The notes beneath the pieces are model-generated. The model saw only the letters and a list, made by a program, of their open reading frames with translations, had not been told where the DNA came from and ran no database searches. A stretch of 64,000 nucleotides of DNA from Rhizobium sp. ARZ01 (GTDB lineage: Bacteria > Pseudomonadota > Alphaproteobacteria > Rhizobiales > Rhizobiaceae). Within the stretch, counting starts at the first letter, position 1. Each line of letters begins with the position of its first letter. The stretch is from the NCBI RefSeq assembly GCF_014851675.1, contig NZ_JACVAE010000001.1, positions 1,116,001 through 1,180,000 on the forward strand. The letters run 5' to 3'. The position numbers and the translations under genes were made by a program. Below are positions 53,229 to 62,282 of this stretch, in pieces.

Positions 53229-55163
53229 ATGGCGACTGCAGACGATCAGGCCAGGTTGCTCGTCTCGATCGAGGCGAACCAGCGCAGCTTTGCCAAGCAG
53301 ATGCAGGCAGTGGCAAAGCAGTCTGCTGATGCGGCGAAGTACGTCGAGGGCAACTTCAAGAAAGCGAACGACAACGTTGCCAACAGCTTTCAGCGTGGAA
53401 GCCGGCAGGCGACCGCCTCGATGCGTCAGTCTTCGGCGGCTGTCTCAAACCTGTCATTTCAATTGAACGACATCGCGATGGGACTTGCCTCTGGCACGTC
53501 TCCATTCACGATCATGGTCCAACAGGGAAGCCAGGTGTCGCAGGCTCTTGGCGCTGCCGGTGGTGGCCTGACTGGCGCGGTCAAGGCGCTTGGCGGGGCT
53601 TTTGCGTCGATGGTCAGCCCTGTCTCGCTGGCATCCTTCGCACTCATCGGCCTGACGGGCTATGCTGTCCAGTATTTCACGACGGTTCAGGAAGACACCG
53701 CCAACACCGATAAGCTGCTGCAGGAGCACGCAAACCTCATCAAGTCCTTCGATGAGGCTTACGGCATCGCGGCGGAAGGGGCGCGGAAATACACGGAGGC
53801 GGCGCGTCAGATATCGCTTCTCAAACTCCAGGACGAGTTCGGGTCGCTTCAGGCTGCCGCGCGTGCTGCTGCCGACGCGATCAAGAACGATATCCTGAGC
53901 ATCCCAGCCGATGAGTTCGGCGGAGCGACCAAGATCATCGCCGACTTCGATGCAGCCCTGCGATTACTCGAGCAGGACCAGCCGGACTTTTCGCAATTTT
54001 CCATCCAGATGGCAGAAATTGCGAACAGCACCGGGGCGCCGGCCAATATCCGCGAGCTCGCAACGCAGTTCCGGTTGGCGGCTCAGGAATCCATCGGTCT
54101 TGAGGACGCCATCTCAGGGGCGAGCGAGCGCCTGAACACGGTCTATCTCAGCGCCGAAGACGCGAAAGTCGCATTCGAGGCGCTGACGTCCGCGGTGATC
54201 GGGTTTGGCTCGACAGGGGCGGAAGTCATCAGCGGTGTGGCTGGAGCGATTCAGACCCATCTTATCCCCGCAGCGGCCAATGCCGTGCGGGCGCTCGGAA
54301 CGCTGGTCAAGAACTACAACAGCCTTCAGTCACAGATCGGCCAGACGCCGCTCGGGCAGCTTTCACCGATCTATTCCGGTGGCGGTCAGTTCCTGAACGA
54401 AGCCGAATGGCTCGACATGCGCGCCGACGAGACGCAGTCGCATTATCAACTCAACCTGCCGAAAACTGGCGGTGGCGGGCGAGGCGGTGCGGACCGTGCG
54501 GCAGCGGAAGAGAAGAAGAGGCTTGCTGCTGCCGCGAGAGAAGCGGCTGCGGCGCAGAAGGAATTGAACCAGCAAACGAAGGAATTCCAGTCGTTCGGGC
54601 AAAGCCTCGTCGGCGGGTTCATCAACGACCTTCGCAAAGGCGCGTCGGCAGCCGATGCCATGCGCGGCGCGCTGGACAAAGTTCTCGATAAGGTCATCGA
54701 GATCTCGCTGCAGAACATCTTTTCCGGCTTCGGCGGGCTTGGCGGCATGGGCGGCGGGCTGCTCGGCGGGATGCTTATCCCTGGCATCCTGCATAAGGGC
54801 GGCGTTGCCGGCTCGGACGGCTACGGCCACGGCCGTGCAGTCTCGCCATCCGTATTTGCCGGCGCCAAGCGCTACCACAGTGGCGGCGTTGCCGGCCTGC
54901 AGCCGGGTGAAGTTCCGGCGATCCTGCAGCGCGGCGAGGTTGTCTTGCCCCGCGGCACGAAGGCAGGCGGTGGCAGCCGTGATGAAGTGACCATTCACCT
55001 GCAGGATGACAGCGGCCGCATGGCGGCCATAGCCGACCAGCGCATCCAGACGCAGAGCGGGACGATTGTGAACGTGGCCGTCGGACGCGCCACCAAAGCC
55101 GCGCCGGCCGCTGTCGGGCGACACCAAGTGATGAAGGCAGGCGGGGATTATCGTAACTCATGA
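53229..55163 (+). CDS. Tail tape measure protein
   Basis: The ruler of tail length, threaded through the tube. The 644-residue product is rich in Ala and Gln with long helices (LVSIEANQRSFAKQMQAVAK, DAAKYVEGNFKKANDNVANS), hydrophobic stretches near 110-145 (ALGGAFASMVSPVSLASFAL), and a Gly-rich C-terminal end with MGGGLLGGMLIPGILHKGGV and repeated HSGGVAGLQPGE-like motifs typical of tape-measure tails. At about 1.9 kb the protein predicts a moderate tail, roughly 90-100 nm by the usual 1.5 angstrom per residue rule. It overlaps the next gene by 4 bases. Confidence 0.93.
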   Translation: MATADDQARLLVSIEANQRSFAKQMQAVAKQSADAAKYVEGNFKKANDNVANSFQRGSRQATASMRQSSAAVSNLSFQLNDIAMGLASGTSPFTIMVQQGSQVSQALGAAGGGLTGAVKALGGAFASMVSPVSLASFALIGLTGYAVQYFTTVQEDTANTDKLLQEHANLIKSFDEAYGIAAEGARKYTEAARQISLLKLQDEFGSLQAAARAAADAIKNDILSIPADEFGGATKIIADFDAALRLLEQDQPDFSQFSIQMAEIANSTGAPANIRELATQFRLAAQESIGLEDAISGASERLNTVYLSAEDAKVAFEALTSAVIGFGSTGAEVISGVAGAIQTHLIPAAANAVRALGTLVKNYNSLQSQIGQTPLGQLSPIYSGGGQFLNEAEWLDMRADETQSHYQLNLPKTGGGGRGGADRAAAEEKKRLAAAAREAAAAQKELNQQTKEFQSFGQSLVGGFINDLRKGASAADAMRGALDKVLDKVIEISLQNIFSGFGGLGGMGGGLLGGMLIPGILHKGGVAGSDGYGHGRAVSPSVFAGAKRYHSGGVAGLQPGEVPAILQRGEVVLPRGTKAGGGSRDEVTIHLQDDSGRMAAIADQRIQTQSGTIVNVAVGRATKAAPAAVGRHQVMKAGGDYRNS

Positions 55164-55903
55164 CGCAAATCGTGACGTGGCCCTACTGCCTACTGTCTCC
55201 GCAGCAGCCTTCGGTCAACCTTACGCCCTACTCGCGATCGGGTGGGCGATCGCTCGGTGGCGTCGAGCCGACAATCAGGACTGACCTCGGTTTCTGGCGG
55301 ATCGACTACGCCAATATCCCAATGCGGGTGAAGAACCGCGCTCAGTGGCAATGGTGGTCAGCCATCCGCTCTACACTGGCCGGCAAGGCGGGCCTTGTTG
55401 CCGTTCGGGCACCATCGACATTGATGGCACCGTATGCGTCAGGGGAATTCGAGAGTGACGCCATCGTGCCGGACGCGAGCGGTGTTATCTTCCAGGAAGG
55501 TCCGCCGCTTCAGCCGGAGTTGCTCCCGTACCGGAAGTCTCCCGTCTCAATCGTGGCGCATGCTTCAGCAGCGATCGGGGCGACGTCGATCAAGATCCGC
55601 GTGATCACGGGTGGCGAGAACCTCTACGGAATCCGCTTCTCCTACCAGCACGCCCTGTATGAAACTGGAATCGGGGATGCTCCGGTCGGCAACGTGTGGG
55701 ATCTTCCCATCACGCCGTCGATACGAGCTCCGATCCCAAGCGGGGCGGCGCTTGAGGTGACGCAGCCGACGTGCCTTTGCCACCTAGCGGATGATAACGG
55801 GATGGACATCGACATTCCGAGAGTGAGCAAGGTGACGATGGCCAGCGTCAGTTTCGTCGAAGCTGTCGACTATTGGAACGCGCTTGCGGCTGGGGGTGCC
55901 TGA
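55160..55903 (+). CDS. Tail protein, distal/baseplate region
   Basis: A 247-residue protein: PQQPSVNLTPYSRSGGRSLG, GVEPTIRTDLGFWRIDYANI, then VSIVAHASAAIGATSIKIRV and a C-terminal PTCLCHLADDNGMDIDIPRV. It is located just after the tape measure, where distal-tail (Dit-like) proteins lie, and resembles rhizobial phage tail proteins of this position. The exact subunit is not certain. It overlaps the preceding gene by 4 bases and its stop overlaps the next start. Confidence 0.7.
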   Translation: MTQIVTWPYCLLSPQQPSVNLTPYSRSGGRSLGGVEPTIRTDLGFWRIDYANIPMRVKNRAQWQWWSAIRSTLAGKAGLVAVRAPSTLMAPYASGEFESDAIVPDASGVIFQEGPPLQPELLPYRKSPVSIVAHASAAIGATSIKIRVITGGENLYGIRFSYQHALYETGIGDAPVGNVWDLPITPSIRAPIPSGAALEVTQPTCLCHLADDNGMDIDIPRVSKVTMASVSFVEAVDYWNALAAGGA

Positions 55904-56475
55904 TGGCCCTGAAGTCGCTACGCATCCTTTGTCAGGTTGATCTGCCATCCAAGACACTGCGCTGGTATGACGGCTCCGGCGGGCCGTTCGTCGCGCAGGA
56001 CGGGAACATCTATCGCTCGTGCAGCCTCACCGAGGACGCGTTGAATGACATTGAGATGGCGATCAACGCCGAGGCGTTCACGCTATCGCTCGTTATCTCC
56101 GGAATTGATGTCGCCACGTCAAACGCGATTTGGACTGACTACCAAGCTGGAACGATCAAGGGCTCGCGCTTCCGGTTGATGATCCAGAAGTGCGACGAGT
56201 TCGACCAGCCCATCGGTGTCCCGGCGGTCAAGTTCACTGGGCGCGTCGACAACCTGATGTTTTCCGACACGGCGAGCGAAGATCAAATCCGGTCGACGAT
56301 TACGGTCGAAGTGGCAAACCGCTTTATGCTGCGGAAGCAGGAGAACGGCGGCGTCCTATCTGACGTGAATCAGCGAGCACGGTCGGCGGCCCTAAACGTG
56401 GGCGCGGCGGCGGACAAGTTTGCCGAGCGCATCGTCCTCTACCTCAATAAGAAAATCCGCTGGCCGCGCTGGTAA
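55903..56475 (+). CDS. DUF2163-like tail protein
   Basis: A 190-residue protein resembling the DUF2163/GTA gp13-14 tail family: MALKSLRILCQVDLPSKTLR, RWYDGSGGPFVAQDGNIYRS and the later DNLMFSDTASEDQIRSTITV. These form the hub between tape measure and tail tip. ATG 55903 overlaps the preceding stop (TGATGG) and the gene ends inside the next start (TAATGG). Confidence 0.78.
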   Translation: MALKSLRILCQVDLPSKTLRWYDGSGGPFVAQDGNIYRSCSLTEDALNDIEMAINAEAFTLSLVISGIDVATSNAIWTDYQAGTIKGSRFRLMIQKCDEFDQPIGVPAVKFTGRVDNLMFSDTASEDQIRSTITVEVANRFMLRKQENGGVLSDVNQRARSAALNVGAAADKFAERIVLYLNKKIRWPRW

Positions 56476-56870
56476 TGGAAACGACACTCGCGGACTTCTT
56501 CCGTGCCTATGGCGACAAGTCGTGGGCGGCGGCAACCGTCAATTGCCTGATGTTTCCGGCGGCATGGGGGATCTGGCTTGGCCATCGAGACCCAATCGAA
56601 AAGTGGCGCGGTGTTGTTCGTGACGAGGAGCATATGCGCGCCATCGTCACGGAAACAGGCGGCTGCGTTCCCCTGGTGGGGGAAGCTGCGGCACTCATTG
56701 GTGGCCGGCGCGTGTCTCACCCCGCGTGCGGCGATGTTGGCGTGATCGGCTCGGCAACACGTATCGACCGGCAGTTCGGCGCGATCTTTGATGGCAGACG
56801 CTGGCAGGTCCGTTTCATCGACCGCATTAGCCCGATGATGGCGCAGCCTCTGGCGATCTGGAGAATTTGA
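56475..56870 (+). CDS. Tail-associated protein (DUF6950-like)
   Basis: A 131-residue protein at the place where GTA-type clusters often carry an NlpC/P60 peptidase. It has one cysteine near the start (AAATVNCLMFPAAWGIWLGH), but the usual Cys-His-His peptidase triad is not complete: later CVPLVGEAAALIGGRRVSHP holds the only clear His. It resembles the DUF6950 proteins of phages. It may be a structural or degenerate peptidase part of the tail tip. Confidence 0.65.
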   Translation: METTLADFFRAYGDKSWAAATVNCLMFPAAWGIWLGHRDPIEKWRGVVRDEEHMRAIVTETGGCVPLVGEAAALIGGRRVSHPACGDVGVIGSATRIDRQFGAIFDGRRWQVRFIDRISPMMAQPLAIWRI

Positions 56871-58892
56871 ATGCCCGGACTTGAAACGCTGGCGCTGATG
56901 ATCTCATCGCTGGGCACCACCGTCTTTGCCGCCAATACGCTTTATCTCGGCACCTATGCACTCGCGGTTGGCGGTCTCACCTTTGCATCTCGCTTGCTCG
57001 TCCAAAAGCCAGACGTGCCAAAGCCGGAAGATGGCTCGTACAATCTGAAGCAGAACGTTCCGTCGCTCGCATATGTTCTCGGCTGGACGAAGAAGGGCGG
57101 GGATTATGTCTTCCTCGAGGAGAAGGAAGGGGACACCTACCACATCATCGTGCAGGCTGCGCATCGCATCGATGGCTACATTCAGCACTACCTCCATGAT
57201 GAGAAGATTACGCTTGGCGTCGATGGTGTCATCACGGCTCCTGGACACTTCGACAACAACGTCGTCATCAAGGAGCGCAAGGGGCTGAACGCCGAAACGG
57301 CCTACTCCGAAGTCGTCTCGGCGTTCCCGACGATCTGGACGAACAGCCACCGCGGCGACGGCCTGGCATCGGTCTTCATGAATGTACTCGGCACCAGCCA
57401 AAAGAGCTTCATGAAGATGTTCCCGAACAACATGCCAGAGCTTTCCTCTGTCATTGCTGGCGCGCGCCTCTATGACCCGCGCAGCGGCAGTACAGCGTTC
57501 TCGCGTAACTTGGCGCTGATGCGGTTTTGGCACCTGACGCATCCCGTCGGCGGCAAGCTGGCTCAATCGGACATGTACCTGCCTGAGTGGCAGAACGCGG
57601 CGACCGTATGCGATCAGAATGTGACCAACCGCGCAGGAGTCACTGAAAAGCGCTATCACGGCGGTTTCTGGTTTCGTGCGAACAACGACCCGGTTGACGT
57701 TGGTCGGATCATGGACCAGGCGGCCGAGCTCGTTGTCTACGAGCGGCCGGATGGGCTGGTTGGCGTTCATGCCGGCGAGTACGTCGCTCCCGACATCACG
57801 CTCACGGCCAACGACATCGTCAGTGTCACGCTGGACGCAAATACACGCGACACCTCGAACGTGCTTGCCGTGCGCGGCCGCTATACCCGCCTTGACCTCG
57901 ATTACAACCAGTCGGACGCGGCGATTTATGGCGACCCTTACGTCGACGGCGACGACACCGAGCGCACGAAGACGATCGACAACCAGGCGATCCAGTCGCA
58001 CAACCATGTGCAGCGGCTACAGAAGATCGCCTTTACCCGAGCCAACGCACCGCGCGTGTCGATTGTGGCGCACTATGAGCCGGCCGAGAATGTGCCATAC
58101 CGGCGCTTTGTTCGGGTTAACCACCCGCCGAAACTGCCGAACGTCATCGTCGAAATCACCGAGACGCCAAACCTGTCTCTGCGTGACCTGACCATTTCGT
58201 TTTCTGGCATTATCGTTCCGGCTAACCTCTATGCCTTCAACGCCGCAACGGAGGAGGGTATTCCCGGCAACGACGTCGTTCCGCTGGAAAGCGGCGGCGT
58301 CCCGATGCCAACCAGCTTCGACGTCGTGATCAAAACGGACACGGTTTCTGGAATGAAAGTGCCTTACGCCTACGCCACGTGGGCGCATACCAGTGACAAG
58401 CTAAACTACGAACTGGAATGGCAGCTAACCGATCTCAGTGAACCGCCCCGGTCAGTAATGTCTGAAGACGGCGATGACAGCGTTCGGTCGGCCTCCCTCA
58501 ACGACGGCAAAGCCTACCAGTTTCGCCTGCGAGCATGGGGCGGCGGTACGTATTCGGAATGGACGACGTATGTGCTGCGCACAGCAGTTGCCGACCCGAC
58601 TGCTCCAGGTGTTGTGACCAACGTCACGAAGACTGGTGGAGCAGGGCAGGTGACCGTCGGATGGCGATCACCCAACAGCGCCAATTACGCTGGCGCGCAG
58701 ATCTACTGGAACACCGCCAACAACTTCTCGACCGCCACTCTGGCGACGACGGAGTACGGTTCCCCAAATTTGAACGACAGCAAGGTTGTCACCGGCATCT
58801 CGGCCGGGACGCGCTATGGCTGGGTCGTTGCGATCAACCGATCTGGCGTTCAGGCGGCGCCTGTCGCGACCGGCTCATTCACCGTCACATAA
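56871..58892 (+). CDS. Tail tip / host-specificity protein with C-terminal fibronectin-III domain
   Basis: A 673-residue protein. The N-terminal 60 residues include two hydrophobic stretches (LALMISSLGTTVFAANTLYL, ALAVGGLTFASRLLVQ), then a large tail-tip domain (VPSLAYVLGWTKKGGDYVFL, PTIWTNSHRGDGLASVFMNV, LVVYERPDGLVGVHAGEYVA). The last 90 residues form a fibronectin type III domain (PTAPGVVTNVTKTGGAGQVT, TGISAGTRYGWVVAINRSGV). It is the GTA gp15-like central tip protein that connects to fibres and probably contacts the cell surface. Confidence 0.85.
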   Translation: MPGLETLALMISSLGTTVFAANTLYLGTYALAVGGLTFASRLLVQKPDVPKPEDGSYNLKQNVPSLAYVLGWTKKGGDYVFLEEKEGDTYHIIVQAAHRIDGYIQHYLHDEKITLGVDGVITAPGHFDNNVVIKERKGLNAETAYSEVVSAFPTIWTNSHRGDGLASVFMNVLGTSQKSFMKMFPNNMPELSSVIAGARLYDPRSGSTAFSRNLALMRFWHLTHPVGGKLAQSDMYLPEWQNAATVCDQNVTNRAGVTEKRYHGGFWFRANNDPVDVGRIMDQAAELVVYERPDGLVGVHAGEYVAPDITLTANDIVSVTLDANTRDTSNVLAVRGRYTRLDLDYNQSDAAIYGDPYVDGDDTERTKTIDNQAIQSHNHVQRLQKIAFTRANAPRVSIVAHYEPAENVPYRRFVRVNHPPKLPNVIVEITETPNLSLRDLTISFSGIIVPANLYAFNAATEEGIPGNDVVPLESGGVPMPTSFDVVIKTDTVSGMKVPYAYATWAHTSDKLNYELEWQLTDLSEPPRSVMSEDGDDSVRSASLNDGKAYQFRLRAWGGGTYSEWTTYVLRTAVADPTAPGVVTNVTKTGGAGQVTVGWRSPNSANYAGAQIYWNTANNFSTATLATTEYGSPNLNDSKVVTGISAGTRYGWVVAINRSGVQAAPVATGSFTVT

Positions 58893-58902
58893 GGATTGAA
58901 CA

Positions 58903-59703
58903 ATGGCGATTGCGCACATCGGCGTGAACGACGTCAATTCCATCAACAAGATCAATCAGGCGATCGACGAGGCGAATCTGGTCGATGGGAAGGCAGAAAA
59001 GACAGCGCTGGATGCAGAGATTTTGGCACGACAACTGGCCGACGGACAACTCCAGGGGCAGATTGCCACAAAAGCCAGCAGAGCAGCGTTAGCGACGGTT
59101 GATGCGTCAGTGCGACCCGGCGATGCGATCAGCTTCTTTTCCGCATCTATCGACGGCGAACCAGCGGTGGTGCCGCCTCTTGCGGAGAGTGTAGCCGTTG
59201 CTTCGCCCTCTGGCAAAGTTGCCAAGATCGATGGGGCTGGAAACGTCGCCCCGATCAATGTTTGGCGCATCGAGCCGGGGCATGTCTATCGCGTCCGCTT
59301 CGTCGTGCAGCGAGCAGTCGATACAGAGGACCCATCAAACGACGCCGTGCGCCTTGGTGTGCGCTGGCTGACGGCTGACAAGACTGGGGCAGGGACAACC
59401 GAGCTTGCCAACCTGCTCGACATCACGGTCTCGGACGGGCGGCTCGAGTACATGTTCACACTGGCGACGGCCGATGCCTCGGATATCGACGCCGTGTCTC
59501 CGGCAGGCGCGGTCTACTTCCGCCCGTTCGTTCGCACGTTTGGGTCCGGCGTCACGCATGTCGAAGTGATCCAAGTCGTAGACGCGACCGACGCAATGGT
59601 CTGGTCGCCTGACGTTGAACTCCTGCATCGCGAGGTTGCTGGCCTCAATGCACGCCTGAACGACGCGCTGGACCGCATCCAGACCCTCGAAAACGAAACT
59701 TAA
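58903..59703 (+). CDS. Tail fibre-associated protein
   Basis: A 266-residue protein: a coiled-coil start (NSINKINQAIDEANLVDGKA, EKTALDAEILARQLADGQLQ), a beta domain (VWRIEPGHVYRVRFVVQRAV, LEYMFTLATADASDIDAVSP) and a C-terminal coiled coil (AGLNARLNDALDRIQTLENE). This suggests a trimeric fibre or adaptor. It lies between the tip protein and the main fibre. No family is recognised. Confidence 0.65.
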   Translation: MAIAHIGVNDVNSINKINQAIDEANLVDGKAEKTALDAEILARQLADGQLQGQIATKASRAALATVDASVRPGDAISFFSASIDGEPAVVPPLAESVAVASPSGKVAKIDGAGNVAPINVWRIEPGHVYRVRFVVQRAVDTEDPSNDAVRLGVRWLTADKTGAGTTELANLLDITVSDGRLEYMFTLATADASDIDAVSPAGAVYFRPFVRTFGSGVTHVEVIQVVDATDAMVWSPDVELLHREVAGLNARLNDALDRIQTLENET

Positions 59704-59718
59704 CCCAAGGACATCACC

Positions 59719-60066
59719 ATGGCGACCTTCACGGTTGCCGCCGGCACAGACTGGATCGACACGATCGTGTTCGGTTCCGTCAACGATCGCTGGCGGCTGG
59801 ACGACTACGACATCTGGCTCCACCTGAAAAAGACTGGGGATGCCTCGGTGCTGCTCGACCTGAACGCGGACAACGGCAAATTGGTCATTGCCGATGCGCC
59901 TGGCCGCCGACTGGAGGTCAACGTCGGCTGGTCGGAGATCGAGGCCATCGAACCCGGCCCGTTCACCTTCGACATCCTGTTCGAAAACAAGACGACGCAG
60001 GTCCGCTCTCGCAGCGGCCCGCACACGCTTTCCATCACCCCTGGCATCACCTTCCCGGAGCCCTGA
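59719..60066 (+). CDS. Baseplate/fibre hypothetical protein, BppU-like
   Basis: A 115-residue all-beta protein (TDWIDTIVFGSVNDRWRLDD, YDIWLHLKKTGDASVLLDLN, GPFTFDILFENKTTQVRSRS). Its layout is similar to small adaptor domains that attach fibres, such as the N-terminal part of BppU, but the match is only by pattern. It is placed between two fibre genes. Confidence 0.6.
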   Translation: MATFTVAAGTDWIDTIVFGSVNDRWRLDDYDIWLHLKKTGDASVLLDLNADNGKLVIADAPGRRLEVNVGWSEIEAIEPGPFTFDILFENKTTQVRSRSGPHTLSITPGITFPEP

Positions 60067-60068
60067 TC

Positions 60069-62282
60069 ATGGCACGAGCACTTTCCAATCCTGTCTATCT
60101 GGCCTCTCCCGAGAAGGGCGTTGACGGCCGCACGACGCTTGCCAAGGCTCGCGCGCCGCTGATCACAGATGGACGCATCGGTGATTTCTTCATCGATACC
60201 GTAGCCAAGAAGCTATACGGCCCGAAGAATGCCGCCGGTTGGCCCGACAACGGCCTGATCAAGGGCGACAAGGGCTGGGCACCGGTCTTTGGCGTTGTCG
60301 ATGACGGTGTCCGCCGTGTGCAACGTGTCGTGGACTGGCAGGGCGGTGAAGGCACTAAGCCGGCGACCGGCAAATACGTCGGCGCAACCGGACTTGTTGA
60401 CGCCGTTGCCGACGCTGCCGACATCCGAGGCCCGGAAGGGCCGGAAATGGTGATTGATGGCCTTACAGCGGCGGCAACGGACATTTCGGACGCCACGCAG
60501 CTGCCGGTTGCCGATGCGGGCGACGACAATGAGAAGCGCACAGTCGTCGAGGTCTTCGATCTTGGCGGGACACTCGATCGCAAGTCCGTTGCGCACGCAC
60601 AGGCTACCAATGTGCGTAAGGCGATCGGCACCATTAATGTCGGCGGAATGCTTTATAAGCGCACACTCAGCGAGCCTGCAGTGGCAGCCTCCAGCAAGTT
60701 CCGCTCACTCGATCGATGGGAATCTGACGGCAACAGCGATTCAGTCAACGGCGGCTGGTGGGTCCTGGTCGAGGATGTCGGGGAGGCGCGGGTTGCAGAT
60801 GAAGCCATAACCGCGCGGAAGCTAGAGCGGAATGTCGCCCGCACCAGTCGCGATGTCTGGCGTCGAACTCCTGTTGCAGATGGGCCGCTTGTATTCGCTG
60901 ATTACTCTACAGCGCTTGCATTTACGGGTGGGGCGTACATCTATCCGCAGGGGTTCGATTTTGACGGCGACGGAAACATTTACATAAACTATGCGAGCAA
61001 TGCCGGGTCTCCCACCCACACGGTTATTGTCGTTTTCGACGGCAATTTTCATTATCTCAGGCATTTCTACCGCCCATCTCCGCAAAGCGAGAGCATTGCC
61101 ATTACGGGGAAAGCCTCCGACAACACACTGAAGCTATACGCCGCCGAGTCCGCCAACCTTGTCGAATACAATCTGGGGGCGCTTCCAGCGAACGGATCGA
61201 CACTCTCTGCGGGGACGGTGAAGATTACCGGCGGCTGCGGTTCATTGTTCAGCAGGGCAGAGGATCGCTGGATTATCCAGCAGCTCACTGTAGACTTGGG
61301 GAGCGAGGCGTCGCGCACCGCTTGGAATATGTACGATCCCAACTTCGCCTTCATCAGCCGCTTTTTCGTCGCAAAGAATGTCGTCGGCTGGCAAACCTCG
61401 GGAAACGCTAATTACCCCTACGTACCCAAAACGCAGGGGGTGTCTTATCGTGACGGCAAGGTGTATTTTTCGGTAGGCGGCAGCTACATCCCCGTGAGCG
61501 AGCCTTCCGGGCCGCAAAGGGCGGCGGATTATGGCGTGATCGAATGTAGCCCTGACGGCAGTGTCACCGGTTACGGCGTGTGCCGCGCAGACCTCTTTCT
61601 AGCCAGGGTCGCCGCTCTCGGCTATTCCATTGAAAGGACCGAAAACGAAGGGCTCGCGGTTGGCCCGGATGGCGAGATGTATAGTCTTCTCATCACCAAA
61701 CGGCCAGCCAGTGCGGACGCAAACACCACGGGCCTGCTCCTTTTTAAGGAAATGGACATCGCAGGCGAATGGTGGGACGATATTTCGACCCCGTATAAGC
61801 CTGCGAAGCTGTCTAGGTATTCCGGCCAAATTTGGCCTCGTTCAGCAGACGGCACGATGCGCAATCCCGTTTCGGATGCGACGATCACGACTATGGATGC
61901 CCTCCTCGATCTGATGCTTGATATGCAGCTGCCGGACGCGGCCTATTTTACTGCGGTCCATGCACTCACTCCGGTGACGGGCCTACCGACTATTGCTGGC
62001 GAGAATTTCAGGGTGGATTTGTTCAATCTGAATAACACCACGATCCACTGCCGGCTCATCAGTACGACAAACCGCTTCCAGCACTGGTACAGTCTTTCGA
62101 AATCGGGAACGTGGTCCGCGACCGCGCTGCGGGTATTCGGTGACGCTCTTTACCTGACGGACGGTGTGGCCGCTCCAGCTACGCGTGCAGGGGCTGCGGC
62201 TATCTATGTTGATACCGCAGACGGAGACTTAAAGGTGAAATTTGGCGATGGAACCGTGAAAACGATTGTCACGGATACATAA
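60069..62282 (+). CDS. Tail fibre / receptor-binding protein
   Basis: A 737-residue protein. The N-terminal region (RIGDFFIDTVAKKLYGPKNA, GWPDNGLIKGDKGWAPVFGV) is a typical fibre attachment and short collagen-like segment. The middle and C-terminal part (about 275-640) has beta-propeller-like repeats (IYPQGFDFDGDGNIYINYAS, GVSYRDGKVYFSVGGSYIPV, NEGLAVGPDGEMYSLLIT), and the last 60 residues form a C-terminal beta module (LYLTDGVAAPATRAGAAAIY). The region from about 60.88 kb is richer in A/T than the rest of the phage, which suggests a swapped receptor-binding module. Its end overlaps the convergent acyltransferase gene by 14 bases. Confidence 0.8.
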   Translation: MARALSNPVYLASPEKGVDGRTTLAKARAPLITDGRIGDFFIDTVAKKLYGPKNAAGWPDNGLIKGDKGWAPVFGVVDDGVRRVQRVVDWQGGEGTKPATGKYVGATGLVDAVADAADIRGPEGPEMVIDGLTAAATDISDATQLPVADAGDDNEKRTVVEVFDLGGTLDRKSVAHAQATNVRKAIGTINVGGMLYKRTLSEPAVAASSKFRSLDRWESDGNSDSVNGGWWVLVEDVGEARVADEAITARKLERNVARTSRDVWRRTPVADGPLVFADYSTALAFTGGAYIYPQGFDFDGDGNIYINYASNAGSPTHTVIVVFDGNFHYLRHFYRPSPQSESIAITGKASDNTLKLYAAESANLVEYNLGALPANGSTLSAGTVKITGGCGSLFSRAEDRWIIQQLTVDLGSEASRTAWNMYDPNFAFISRFFVAKNVVGWQTSGNANYPYVPKTQGVSYRDGKVYFSVGGSYIPVSEPSGPQRAADYGVIECSPDGSVTGYGVCRADLFLARVAALGYSIERTENEGLAVGPDGEMYSLLITKRPASADANTTGLLLFKEMDIAGEWWDDISTPYKPAKLSRYSGQIWPRSADGTMRNPVSDATITTMDALLDLMLDMQLPDAAYFTAVHALTPVTGLPTIAGENFRVDLFNLNNTTIHCRLISTTNRFQHWYSLSKSGTWSATALRVFGDALYLTDGVAAPATRAGAAAIYVDTADGDLKVKFGDGTVKTIVTDT

